Shown here piece after piece: positions 7,025 through 15,435 of a stretch of 64,000 bases of DNA. The translations under genes and the position numbers were made by a program. The stretch spans positions 216,385-280,384 of the forward strand of contig NZ_VOPZ01000005.1 of assembly GCF_010470665.1 (NCBI RefSeq), in the 5' to 3' direction. Source of the DNA: Desulfovibrio sp. JC022. Its GTDB lineage: Bacteria > Desulfobacterota > Desulfovibrionia > Desulfovibrionales > Desulfovibrionaceae. The notes beneath the pieces were generated by a model. It searched no databases. It saw nothing but the letters and a program-made list of their open reading frames with translations, and was not told the origin of the DNA. How positions within the stretch are numbered: position 1 is the first letter of the stretch; each line of letters starts with the position of its first letter.

Positions 7025-8995
7025 CTACTCGATGTCGAAAATAAGGTTGCCGTAGGGATCGACCTCACCCTTGGCAAAGGGCGGGATAACCAGAGTGGAA
7101 CTGTATTCGATGATGATTGCCGGACCGTCGACTTTGTTACCGGGGCGTAGCTTGTCGCGGTTGAGGATGCGGGTTTCCATCTTTGTGGAATCAAAGACGG
7201 TCTCGGTGGTTCCGAGCAGTGCTTCGGAGTCCATTTCGAAAACCAGCGCGCCCGCTTCCGGAAATTCCGGCTTGGTGGGCATGCCCTTGGTGCGCAGACG
7301 AATATTGACGATCTCAACAGTTTTGTCATCATTGCGGTAGCCGTAATTCTGCTTGTGCAGACGGGAGAATTCCTCAATCCAGTCACCACTGAAAGGAACA
7401 ATGATTTCAAAGGACTGTCCCTGATAACGCATGTCCAGAAAACGCTCCACAATGATGTCGTCAGCAGCAAAGCCCTCTTCTGCCAGATCGGCGCGACCCT
7501 GTGCTTCCAGCGGAGCAAAGAGTTCTTCCAGATCCACATCATTGGTGTTGTGCTGATCGCGCATGACAGTCAGAGAGTAGTCTTTGATAACATCGGCCAT
7601 AACCATACCCACAGCGGAAAGAATGCCGGGGTTATTGGGAATAAACAGCTTGGGAATGGAAAGCAGCTTGGCAAGGAAGGCGCAATGCATGCCGCCCGCA
7701 CCGCCGAATGAGAACATGGTGAATTCACGGGGATCGAAACCGCGCTCAACGGAAATCACGCGGATGGCCCGTTCCATATTGGTGTTGGCAATATCAAGGA
7801 TACCTTCGGCCAGTTCTACCGGGGTAAGACCTGCTTTTTCAGCCATTGCTTCCATGGCCTCGTTCAGCTTTTCGGTCTTAAGAGACATTTCCCCACCAAG
7901 AAAATGTTCGGGAATAAGGCGGCCAAGGTAGAGGTTGGCATCAGTTACGGTGATCTCGGAACCCTTGCCGTAACAGATGGGACCGGGATCAGCACCCGCA
8001 CTTTCGGGCCCTACTGTCAGCGATCCACCCGCATCAAGACGGGCAATAGAACCGCCGCCTGCGCCTACAGTATGGATATCGATCATGGGCACCTTGACCG
8101 GATAATCCTCGATGGCGGACTCCAGAGTCAGGGGCAACTCTTCATTAATTAATGCAACATCGGAAGAAGTTCCGCCCATGTCGAAGGTAATCAAACGGTC
8201 GTAACCAGCCATCTGACCGATGGCATGTGCACCCACCGCGCCCCCGGCAGGACCGGAAAGAATGGTCCGTACAGACTCATTCATGGCTGTTTCAGCGGAG
8301 ATGGAACCGCCGTTACTCTGCATGATGCGCAGAGGATCATCACCCAAAGCCTCCTGCAACTTGGTCAGGTACTTGGTCATCTTGGGCGAAACATAGGCAT
8401 TGATAACAGTAGTGGAAGTACGTTCGAACTCACGGAATTCAGCCAGAATTTCATGAGAAACAGAAACCGGAACACCGACAGCGTCCAAAAGTTCACGCAT
8501 TCTGTTCTCATGTTCAGGGTTTAAATACGAAAAAAGAAGACAAAGCGCGACGGATTCGACACCGGAATTTCTAATTTTTTGCAAAATATTTTGCACTTTT
8601 CCTTCAGAAAACGGTTCAATTTCGTTTCCTTCGTGATCAATTCTTCCGCTAATTCCGAAGCGAAGTTCCGGCGGAACAATGTGCGGCTTTTTACAAAAAG
8701 ATAAATCATAGAGGTCTGAACGGTTCTGGCGTCCGATCTGGATAATGTCTTCAAAACCCTCATTTGTGATCAGGGCGGTCTTCACACCTTTGCGTTCGAG
8801 AATAGCGTTGGTGGCGACAGTGGAACCATGAACAACCTGAACGGGCCGGTCCCCGGCTATGTGCTTAATGCCGTTAATTACGGCCTCGGAAGGATCACGA
8901 GGAGTAGAAAGACGTTTGTGTACGCCCCATTTATCTCCATCCTTATAAATAAAATCTGTAAATGTTCCTCCGGTATCAACTCCAATTATCAGCAC
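7025..8995 (-). CDS. Hydantoinase A / oxoprolinase-family ATPase subunit
   Basis: A 656-aa protein. The start is a GTG at 8995, with GGAGGA 6 nt upstream; this puts the phosphate-binding loop IGVDTGGTFTDFIY right at the N-terminus, as in other HyuA proteins. Further ASKHA-fold ATP motifs are DMGGTSSDVALI and the glycine-rich SFGGAGGMHCA. With HyuB it forms the ATP-hydrolysing ring-opening or carboxylating enzyme. It is divergent from dctP across 330 bp containing two copies of a 13-bp inverted repeat. Candidate substrates are hydantoins, 5-oxoproline or similar lactams. Confidence 0.9.
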   Translation of the reverse strand: MLIIGVDTGGTFTDFIYKDGDKWGVHKRLSTPRDPSEAVINGIKHIAGDRPVQVVHGSTVATNAILERKGVKTALITNEGFEDIIQIGRQNRSDLYDLSFCKKPHIVPPELRFGISGRIDHEGNEIEPFSEGKVQNILQKIRNSGVESVALCLLFSYLNPEHENRMRELLDAVGVPVSVSHEILAEFREFERTSTTVINAYVSPKMTKYLTKLQEALGDDPLRIMQSNGGSISAETAMNESVRTILSGPAGGAVGAHAIGQMAGYDRLITFDMGGTSSDVALINEELPLTLESAIEDYPVKVPMIDIHTVGAGGGSIARLDAGGSLTVGPESAGADPGPICYGKGSEITVTDANLYLGRLIPEHFLGGEMSLKTEKLNEAMEAMAEKAGLTPVELAEGILDIANTNMERAIRVISVERGFDPREFTMFSFGGAGGMHCAFLAKLLSIPKLFIPNNPGILSAVGMVMADVIKDYSLTVMRDQHNTNDVDLEELFAPLEAQGRADLAEEGFAADDIIVERFLDMRYQGQSFEIIVPFSGDWIEEFSRLHKQNYGYRNDDKTVEIVNIRLRTKGMPTKPEFPEAGALVFEMDSEALLGTTETVFDSTKMETRILNRDKLRPGNKVDGPAIIIEYSSTLVIPPFAKGEVDPYGNLIFDIE

Positions 8996-9073
8996 TATAT
9001 ATCCTCCGCTGGGTAGTATTAAACCGCTTTTACAAAAACTGCGATTTGTCATTTTAATTAGTGTCTATTATTC

Positions 9074-9164
9074 GATTCGAACGAACATTACCCAATTTTG
9101 TCTACGATTAAAAGATTTTATTTTTGTCAAATTCTATGTATAAACACTCCTGATTCGCTCGAAC
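9074..9164. promoter_or_regulatory. Two copies of inverted repeat GATTCGNNCGAAC in divergent promoter region
   Basis: GATTCGAACGAAC lies at 9074-9086 and GATTCGCTCGAAC at 9152-9164, 78 bp apart. The core TTCG-NN-CGAA is a perfect inverted repeat in both and only the two central bases differ. They lie between hyuA and the dctPQM operon in AT-rich sequence and are good candidates for operators of a regulator encoded elsewhere. Confidence 0.55.
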
Positions 9165-9327
9165 CACCTCAAAAAAGTACCATCTATTTTTAAAATACTC
9201 GCAAAAACTGTTCACTTTTTTTCGCGTTTTTTAATTTTTCATAAACACTATAACTCAAATAACGGACATTTTTTAAAAAGTATTTCTTAAATAACAAAAA
9301 AAGCAAAACTCAACACGGAGGTTACTC

Positions 9328-10302
9328 ATGTTAAAACGGATCATCACCCCCCTGCTTATGGTTTTGGCCTTTGCCGTATCCGCTCAGGCCGCAGAGCTCA
9401 AGATGGACTGTAACGCCATCTACGGTGCCACCAACTTTCACTCTCAGGGAGCCAAGCTATTTGCCGACAAAGTCGCTGAATACACCTCCGGTTCAGTTCA
9501 AATCACAGTTCATCCCGGCGGAAGCCTCGGCTTTAAGGGTCCCGAACTTCTCAAGACTGTAAAAGATGGTACCCTGCCCATGTCCGACATACTCATGGGC
9601 GTTGTTTCCGGTTCCGATCAGGTTTTCGGTATAAGTTCCATGCCCCTGCTGGCTAAAGACTACGCAGAAGCAAAAAAGCTCTACGATGCAGCCAAACCTT
9701 ACTATGAAAAGGCCTGCAAAAAATGGAACCAGAAAATGCTCTACGCCGCTCCCTGGCCTCCCAGCGGACTTTTCACCAAACAACCGCTGAAAACCGTTGC
9801 TGATTTCAAAGGTCTCAAGACCCGAACCTATGATAAAAACGGTGCAGAACTGCTCCACGCCACCGGTGCCAGCCCTATGTCCCTACCCTGGGGTGAGCTT
9901 TACTCCGCACTTCAGACCGGACTTGCAAACTCCGTGCTGACCTCTGCTGTTTCCGGCAAAGACGGTAAATTCTGGGAAAACCTCAAGTACTTTAACAATA
10001 TCAACTACGCCTTCCCCCTGAACATGATGGTCATCAACAAGGATTACTGGGATGCCCTGACTCCCAAACAGCAGGAAGCCATGCTCAAAGCCGCTGCTGA
10101 AATTGAAGCTTACCAGTGGAAACAGTTCGCAAAGAGCAACGATGAAGCTCTCAAAATTATCGCAGAAAAAGGCATCGTCATTTCTGAACCTTCTAAAGAA
10201 ATCAGCGACATGCTGCACAAAGAGGCCAAACTCATGCTCGAAAACTCCATGAAAAAGGCCAAAAAAGGTTTCAAATCCGCAATCAACGCTTACCAGAAGT
10301 AG
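9328..10302 (+). CDS. dctP: TRAP transporter periplasmic substrate-binding protein (DctP type)
   Basis: A 324-aa protein after a GGAGG site. Residues 1-21 are a signal peptide (cleavage after AQA). The mature protein has the DctP-fold features LFADKVAEYTSGSVQITVHPGGSLG, FKGLKTRTYD and LPWGELYSALQTGLANSV. It delivers an organic anion to the DctQM membrane pair encoded immediately downstream. Its position opposite hyuAB suggests a hydantoin- or lactam-like ligand. This is inference. Confidence 0.92.
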   Translation: MLKRIITPLLMVLAFAVSAQAAELKMDCNAIYGATNFHSQGAKLFADKVAEYTSGSVQITVHPGGSLGFKGPELLKTVKDGTLPMSDILMGVVSGSDQVFGISSMPLLAKDYAEAKKLYDAAKPYYEKACKKWNQKMLYAAPWPPSGLFTKQPLKTVADFKGLKTRTYDKNGAELLHATGASPMSLPWGELYSALQTGLANSVLTSAVSGKDGKFWENLKYFNNINYAFPLNMMVINKDYWDALTPKQQEAMLKAAAEIEAYQWKQFAKSNDEALKIIAEKGIVISEPSKEISDMLHKEAKLMLENSMKKAKKGFKSAINAYQK

Positions 10303-10309
10303 TTAAAAC

Positions 10310-10795
10310 ATGCGTGCAATTATCAGGTTAATCGAAGGCCTCTCCACAGGAGGGGCCTTTCTTTCAGCAGCCGGGATGCTCTTTATCGTTGGGCTTGTGG
10401 TCCTCGAAATCTTCCTGCGTGCGGTGCTCAATACATCCACCCTTGTTTCCAGCGAATACGGCGGCTACGCCCTTGTTTTCCTGATCCTGACCGGGCTGGC
10501 CTATACTATGAAAGAAGACGGGCTGATCAGGATCAACCTGCTTACCTCACATTTTTCTGAAAACGGCAAACGTATAGCTGACATAATTTCCGGAATTATC
10601 GGAGCGGCAATAACATCCTTCGCCCTCTTTTATACCGTGCAGATGGTCTACGAGACATGGGAACTTGAAATGACAGCGGACACCATTGCGGAAACCCCGC
10701 TCTGGATTCCGCAACTTGCTATTCCTGTGGGTCTGGCCCTGCTTCTGCTTCAGATTATCGCCTTTATTGCCAGGAGAGCTATTAATGATAAGTGA
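10310..10795 (+). CDS. dctQ: TRAP transporter small membrane subunit (DctQ type)
   Basis: A 161-aa protein with four hydrophobic segments (about residues 15-37, 50-68, 90-110, 130-150), normal for DctQ. The start is 7 bp after dctP; the stop overlaps the dctM start by 11 bp. DctQ supports the larger DctM channel in the cytoplasmic membrane. Confidence 0.9.
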   Translation: MRAIIRLIEGLSTGGAFLSAAGMLFIVGLVVLEIFLRAVLNTSTLVSSEYGGYALVFLILTGLAYTMKEDGLIRINLLTSHFSENGKRIADIISGIIGAAITSFALFYTVQMVYETWELEMTADTIAETPLWIPQLAIPVGLALLLLQIIAFIARRAINDK

Positions 10796-12122
10796 TCCCT
10801 TGATGCTGGCCGTTGTCCTTGTAGGGGGCATGGTCTTATTTCTGCTTTCCGGCCTCTGGATCGGATTTTCCCTTTACGCAGCAGCTATCTGCGGCATGCT
10901 TTTCTGCAAGATGAACCTGCCGCCGACCATTTCTGTCTGGGATAAAATAGGCGACCTCATGGCAAACTCCCTGTGGAACACCATGAACTCGTGGCCTCTT
11001 TCGGCCCTGCCCCTGTTCATTCTCATGGGTGAAATCCTGTACCGCACATCCATTTCCACCCGCCTGCTCAATGGTCTGGTGCCGTGGCTGTCCAACATTC
11101 CGGGCCGCCTCTACCATATCAACGTAGTGGCCTGCTCCCTTTTTGCAGCGGTTTCCGGCTCCAGTGCGGCCACAACCGCCACTGTGGGTAAAATTACCTT
11201 TAATGAACTTTCCGAGCGCGGCTATCACAAAAGCCTCGCCATCGGTTCACTTGCCGGGTCCGGCACTTTGGGATTCCTGATCCCTCCCAGCCTGATCATG
11301 ATTATCTACGGCATCCTCTCCGACACATCCATCGGGCAGCTCTTCATTGCCGGAGTTATTCCGGGTTTGACTCTCGCAGCCGTATATTCCGCATACATCA
11401 TTATACGCTGCATGATGGACCCCACTCTCGTTCCGCAGGAAAAGGAAGAATTCACCACCGCCCAGCGTATTGAATCCTTGAAGGATTTATTCCCGGTATT
11501 TCTGCTCATTACTGTAGTACTGGGCGGTATATATGCTGGATTGACCACTCCAACTGAAGCGGCTGTAATCGGTGTGCTCGGCGCGCTCGGCATCGCCGTC
11601 TGGTTTAAAAACCTGACCCTGTCCAATTTCAAGGAAGCCCTGCTTTCCGCAACAAAGACAAGCGGTATGATCTGCTTCATTATTTGCGGCGCGGCTTTTC
11701 TGTCACAGGTGGTCGGCTTTCTCGGTATTGCCACGGCACTCAGTAAATATATCGCAACATTGGACCTTTCACCGTACATGCTCATCTTCGTTCTGGGTAT
11801 CATGTACGTCATGCTGGGTATGATCCTTGATGGCATATCCATCGTAGTTATGACCCTGCCCATTGTGCTGCCCATCGTAACCGCAGCCGGCTTCGATCCG
11901 CTCTGGTTCGGTATCTTCGTGGTCTTTATGGTCGAACTGTCGCAGGTAACCCCGCCAGTAGGATTCTCCATCTTCGTCATCCAGTACATCACCGGAGACG
12001 ACGTAAAAGATATCCTCAAGGCGACCTTCCCATTCTTCGTGATCATGGTACTGATGGTTATTCTGGTGACCATGTTCCCGGAGATAGTATTCTATCTGCC
12101 GGAGAAAATGATCGGAAGCTAA
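10785..12122 (+). CDS. dctM: TRAP transporter large membrane subunit (DctM type)
   Basis: A 445-aa polytopic membrane protein. The ATG at 10785 is preceded by AGGAGAG and overlaps the end of dctQ; a longer open frame starting at 10686 lies inside dctQ. Family motifs include PLFILMGEILYRTSISTRL, SGSSAATTATVGKIT and GFLIPPSLIMIIYG, and later MLGMILDGISIVVMTLPI. It performs sodium- or proton-driven uptake with DctP and DctQ. The operon ends at a strong terminator just downstream. Confidence 0.92.
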   Translation: MISDPLMLAVVLVGGMVLFLLSGLWIGFSLYAAAICGMLFCKMNLPPTISVWDKIGDLMANSLWNTMNSWPLSALPLFILMGEILYRTSISTRLLNGLVPWLSNIPGRLYHINVVACSLFAAVSGSSAATTATVGKITFNELSERGYHKSLAIGSLAGSGTLGFLIPPSLIMIIYGILSDTSIGQLFIAGVIPGLTLAAVYSAYIIIRCMMDPTLVPQEKEEFTTAQRIESLKDLFPVFLLITVVLGGIYAGLTTPTEAAVIGVLGALGIAVWFKNLTLSNFKEALLSATKTSGMICFIICGAAFLSQVVGFLGIATALSKYIATLDLSPYMLIFVLGIMYVMLGMILDGISIVVMTLPIVLPIVTAAGFDPLWFGIFVVFMVELSQVTPPVGFSIFVIQYITGDDVKDILKATFPFFVIMVLMVILVTMFPEIVFYLPEKMIGS

Positions 12123-12129
12123 TAGCATT

Positions 12130-12179
12130 AAACACAAAAATCCCCGCAAAGTTTAACTTTGCGGGGATTTTTGTGTTTT
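12130..12179. terminator. Bidirectional rho-independent terminator
   Basis: A long near-perfect hairpin with core ATCCCCGCAAAG/CTTTGCGGGGAT, A-rich on the left and T-rich on the right, between convergent dctM and the TIM-barrel gene. Confidence 0.92.
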
Positions 12180-12191
12180 AAATTCCTTTTA

Positions 12192-13001
12192 TTAAAACAG
12201 CCTAGCCGCTACATGCTCCCTGAAATAGGCATAGGTCAGGGTAAAATCATCGCGATTATGCGGCTCAAGGGTGAACGTCGGCAACGGGTCAAGCCCGGAG
12301 ATGCGGGCAATTATGTAATCCCAATTCATACTGCCCTGCCCGAGGGCAAGATGCTCATCCTTACTGCCATGATTGTCATGCAGATGAAGGTGTTTGATAT
12401 GCGGCGCAAAAGCATCAAACCAGATATCAAAATCACCATGCTCATATCCTTTGGAAAAGGAATGCCAATGCCCGAGATCAAAACAGATCCCGACATTATC
12501 CCGGTCAAGCTCTTTAACCAATCGCACAATGGGGTCCGGGGTAAATTCGTAAGTATTTTCAAGACAAAGTGGCGGATGATCCACCCATGAATCGCTCAGC
12601 CGGCGGATACCGTCAACACAATTGGCGTAAGCCCGCTCGAAAAGGGGCGGTTCAAGCCATGAAGTGAAAGAAGGATGCATGACCATGCGCTGGGGAGAGA
12701 AAATTTTCGCCAGCTCAAAGGCTGTATGCAAAGTATCAATGGAAGCATTACGGATGGCAGGATTAAGGCTGGAAGGCTTGAGGTCCAGAAACGGCAGATG
12801 CACAGTGCAACCAAGCTCTGCCTCAGCAAAACGATCACGGATAGAAAGCAGCAAATCCATGCTCAAACATTCATCGCCAAGGCAATCAAGGCCAAGTTCA
12901 GGCTGAATTGAATTTTCAATGAAGAAATCCAAATACTCAGGTGAATTATAAATATAGCGCAGGGGAAGATTTACGAAACAGGTCTCAAATTCAGGCTTCA
13001 T
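12192..13001 (-). CDS. TIM-barrel sugar phosphate isomerase/AP endonuclease-2 family protein (CbiR-like possible)
   Basis: A 269-aa protein of the xylose isomerase-like TIM-barrel superfamily. Metal-binding positions are suggested by VHLPF, VMHPSF, LENTYEF, CFDLGHWHSF and HLHLHDNHGSKDEHLALGQG, then TLEPHN near the end. The short length and GSKDEHLALGQG pattern also fit cobamide-remodelling CbiR proteins known from anaerobes, but I cannot separate these by eye. It lies 27 bp downstream of the Csd4-like gene and is last in that operon, before the shared terminator. Confidence 0.75.
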   Translation of the reverse strand: MKPEFETCFVNLPLRYIYNSPEYLDFFIENSIQPELGLDCLGDECLSMDLLLSIRDRFAEAELGCTVHLPFLDLKPSSLNPAIRNASIDTLHTAFELAKIFSPQRMVMHPSFTSWLEPPLFERAYANCVDGIRRLSDSWVDHPPLCLENTYEFTPDPIVRLVKELDRDNVGICFDLGHWHSFSKGYEHGDFDIWFDAFAPHIKHLHLHDNHGSKDEHLALGQGSMNWDYIIARISGLDPLPTFTLEPHNRDDFTLTYAYFREHVAARLF

Positions 13002-13028
13002 TCTCCATCCCCCTCCGAGCAGGACCAG

Positions 13029-14765
13029 TTACTGGTCAAGCTTGGTCTGTAGATAATCCGTTCCCTTTAAAACCATCTGTCCCACAGGAACAAAAGTAGT
13101 AGTGTGACGCATGGTCAAGATGGTTTCCTTGCCAGGCCGCACATCAAAAGTCTCACCCCAAGAAATAGGAATATTATCAACAAAAGGTTGGATTTTGCAA
13201 CGCTCTCCGTTACTCCAGACATCTTTCAAAGCATAGCTGTCAGGTCTAAGCTGAAGGCTTTTTCCACTAGTCCAGTTGACCAGATCAGGTTTGCCTTCCT
13301 CATCCTGCAACTCAAGAGCTTTGATTGTGCGGGGAACAATGGCCAGATAAAATTCTGTACGTTTTTTACCGGGAGTTTCCCGTACAACCCGGTAACGTGA
13401 GATTCCATCAGGTCCTTCAAGCATGTACTTTTTCATAAAATTAGAAGGATCGGCGATAATCTCATGCCCCACATCCTGACCGCTGTTGATCATTACCGAG
13501 GCAACAAATCCCTTGAGATTCAAAATCTCCTCTTTACTGCTGCCAAGGATGCCTTCCAGAATAATCTGGTCACCTTCAACTGCCTGCAAGGTTGATCCTG
13601 CACCGATAAAACGGGGCTGCCCGTTCAGCCAGCAAAGAAAGACCGGGCCGCTAACTTCCGGCAGGTCGGGCTTGCTGCCCTTCCAGCGCACTCTGGCTTT
13701 GGACTGCCTGCTGCCGTCAATACGCACTTCAAGAGCGGGAAATTGCGACAGGGCCATACGCGGAGCAGTCAACAGGTTGAGGTTGGGACGGTCGCTGGCA
13801 AAAACAGCCACAGCAGGTTCAAGCCCGGAATCGATTACAGCCTTGCCAGAGGTGGAAACAGGCGCACCGCGGACCAAATCAATGGACTTCCCACGCAGGG
13901 GCTTGCCGTTAATCAGGACTTCGAACCCCTGACCTTTGTGAGATTTTGGAAATGAAAATTCAGGAACATCCAGCTCAAGGCCGAATTCGCGTAACAGATA
14001 AACCGTAGCCCGCAACTGCTGACGAACTTTCCAGCCGAGATCTTTAATATCCTTACTGACCTCCACAGCCATAGCCGGGATTCCCCGTTCATGCAGGGCA
14101 TAACAGGTCAAAGATTTCAGCATTTCGGGATATTGGGTCGCCTTAGCGAAGGTATCGGTATTAAAAAGGGTAAACCAGAAAGATTTATTACGTATCTCCC
14201 CGTTAAGCTTCTTGATAGTGCGTTTACACATCTCAGCAAGCTGGATATCTTTGTACACTGCGGCATCAATGATCAATGACTGCCCGTAACGCTTGGGGTT
14301 GCGCAGGCTGTTCACGTATTTGGGACTATAGAATCCACTCCCTTCGTGAAGATGGATAAAGCCTTCAGCCCCGCCGATGAGAAACCGTATCGCCCGAGCA
14401 AGGCGGTCTTCGTAAAAACTGTTGTATTCCTTATCAAAACGGCGATTCAAATCGACATTTATCTGCCGGGTACGGCGTAAAATCGAAGGTTCATTAGCTC
14501 GTGGAACAATTATCAGGCTTCCCTTGCGCACCTTGCAGCGGGTCAAAAGCTGGGCGGTAAAAAAACCGGAAAGCTCATCACCCTGAATGCCTCCCTGCAC
14601 CATAATCACCGGTCCCGGTTCATCACCGAAAACCCAGGTAACCCTGAGCGGGTACTGCGTGCCTTCGAAAAAGGTATAGTTCCGCACCTGCTGCGCCTTA
14701 GCCGGGAAGGCCAGGAACAGAGTGAAAAGACTAATTAAGAACGCGCGACAAAGGATATACTTCAC
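13029..14765 (-). CDS. Csd4/Pgp1-like peptidoglycan metallocarboxypeptidase (M14/M99 type)
   Basis: A 578-aa exported protein; GTG start after AAGGGTGAG, signal peptide to about residue 24. The N-terminal M14-type domain has QGDE (Q61, E64) in place of the usual HxxE and HLHEGSGFY (H138/H140), the same unusual Gln-Glu-His zinc set reported for Helicobacter Csd4, plus DLNRRF as substrate-binding Asn-Arg. Csd4 and Pgp1 trim tripeptide to dipeptide stems and are needed for helical shape. The C-terminal half (about 280-578) looks like beta-rich accessory domains. It overlaps the upstream membrane gene by 35 bp. Vibrioid cell shape makes a curvature role plausible. Confidence 0.82.
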   Translation of the reverse strand: MKYILCRAFLISLFTLFLAFPAKAQQVRNYTFFEGTQYPLRVTWVFGDEPGPVIMVQGGIQGDELSGFFTAQLLTRCKVRKGSLIIVPRANEPSILRRTRQINVDLNRRFDKEYNSFYEDRLARAIRFLIGGAEGFIHLHEGSGFYSPKYVNSLRNPKRYGQSLIIDAAVYKDIQLAEMCKRTIKKLNGEIRNKSFWFTLFNTDTFAKATQYPEMLKSLTCYALHERGIPAMAVEVSKDIKDLGWKVRQQLRATVYLLREFGLELDVPEFSFPKSHKGQGFEVLINGKPLRGKSIDLVRGAPVSTSGKAVIDSGLEPAVAVFASDRPNLNLLTAPRMALSQFPALEVRIDGSRQSKARVRWKGSKPDLPEVSGPVFLCWLNGQPRFIGAGSTLQAVEGDQIILEGILGSSKEEILNLKGFVASVMINSGQDVGHEIIADPSNFMKKYMLEGPDGISRYRVVRETPGKKRTEFYLAIVPRTIKALELQDEEGKPDLVNWTSGKSLQLRPDSYALKDVWSNGERCKIQPFVDNIPISWGETFDVRPGKETILTMRHTTTFVPVGQMVLKGTDYLQTKLDQ

Positions 14766-15435
14766 TGAAAATCAACTCACCCTTTTTAGTAGTGATCATT
14801 AACCTGATGCCGTAAATATCTTTCAAGGATGCTCCGGCAGGTAAACCGAACCGAGTCCGCACAACCTTAAAACGCTGGATGTGGAAAGACAGATCATTGC
14901 GGTTTACTCTGATCTTAACGCCCTTGCCGTTATTCTCGATAAGCTCAATCTTGGCTAGACCACTCAGAGCTGAAGATGTCTGAAGATTATTCAAATCAAA
15001 GCTCACTGCCAGACTACTTCCAGACTTACGCACCTTAACATTCTCAACTCCGGCCCGCATCAAATTCTTATAGAAAAGCAGCTTATTCAAATCCACAACA
15101 GGGGTGGATTCAACCTTCTTTTCTTCCACCGGGACAGCGGCGAGCAGGGATTGCAACTCATTAGGATCATAAGAATCGAGGATCTTATTAACGTTCTCCA
15201 GCCGCTCCAGCTGTACAGAAGCATCATTGAGAGTCTTTTGCAGCTCAATTTTTTCCTGCTTAAGCTGTCCGTTCTCGTTCCAGAAAGTATATCCGGCCCA
15301 TGCCCCGGCACCGGCACAGACAGCGAGCATGAATACAATCCAGAAAAGGACCTTCAGCCAGAAGGGGCTGAGGCGATAGCGTTTGACAGTGTCATCGTCA
15401 CGCATGAAAAGAACATTGTACTTGGTATTGCCCAT
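14731..15435 (-). CDS. Single-pass membrane protein with coiled coil, in cell-shape operon
   Basis: A 234-aa protein. The start is the ATG at 15435 inside TGATG, sharing a base with the stop of the upstream L,D-transpeptidase-like gene; GGAG lies 9 nt upstream. It has an N-terminal cytoplasmic segment, one transmembrane helix at about residues 27-50, a short coiled coil at about 54-86 and a periplasmic beta-rich domain. Its placement between two peptidoglycan-trimming enzymes suggests that it anchors or positions them. I recognise no named family; a DUF6776-like relation is possible. Confidence 0.75.
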   Translation of the reverse strand: MGNTKYNVLFMRDDDTVKRYRLSPFWLKVLFWIVFMLAVCAGAGAWAGYTFWNENGQLKQEKIELQKTLNDASVQLERLENVNKILDSYDPNELQSLLAAVPVEEKKVESTPVVDLNKLLFYKNLMRAGVENVKVRKSGSSLAVSFDLNNLQTSSALSGLAKIELIENNGKGVKIRVNRNDLSFHIQRFKVVRTRFGLPAGASLKDIYGIRLMITTKKGELIFSEVYPLSRVLN

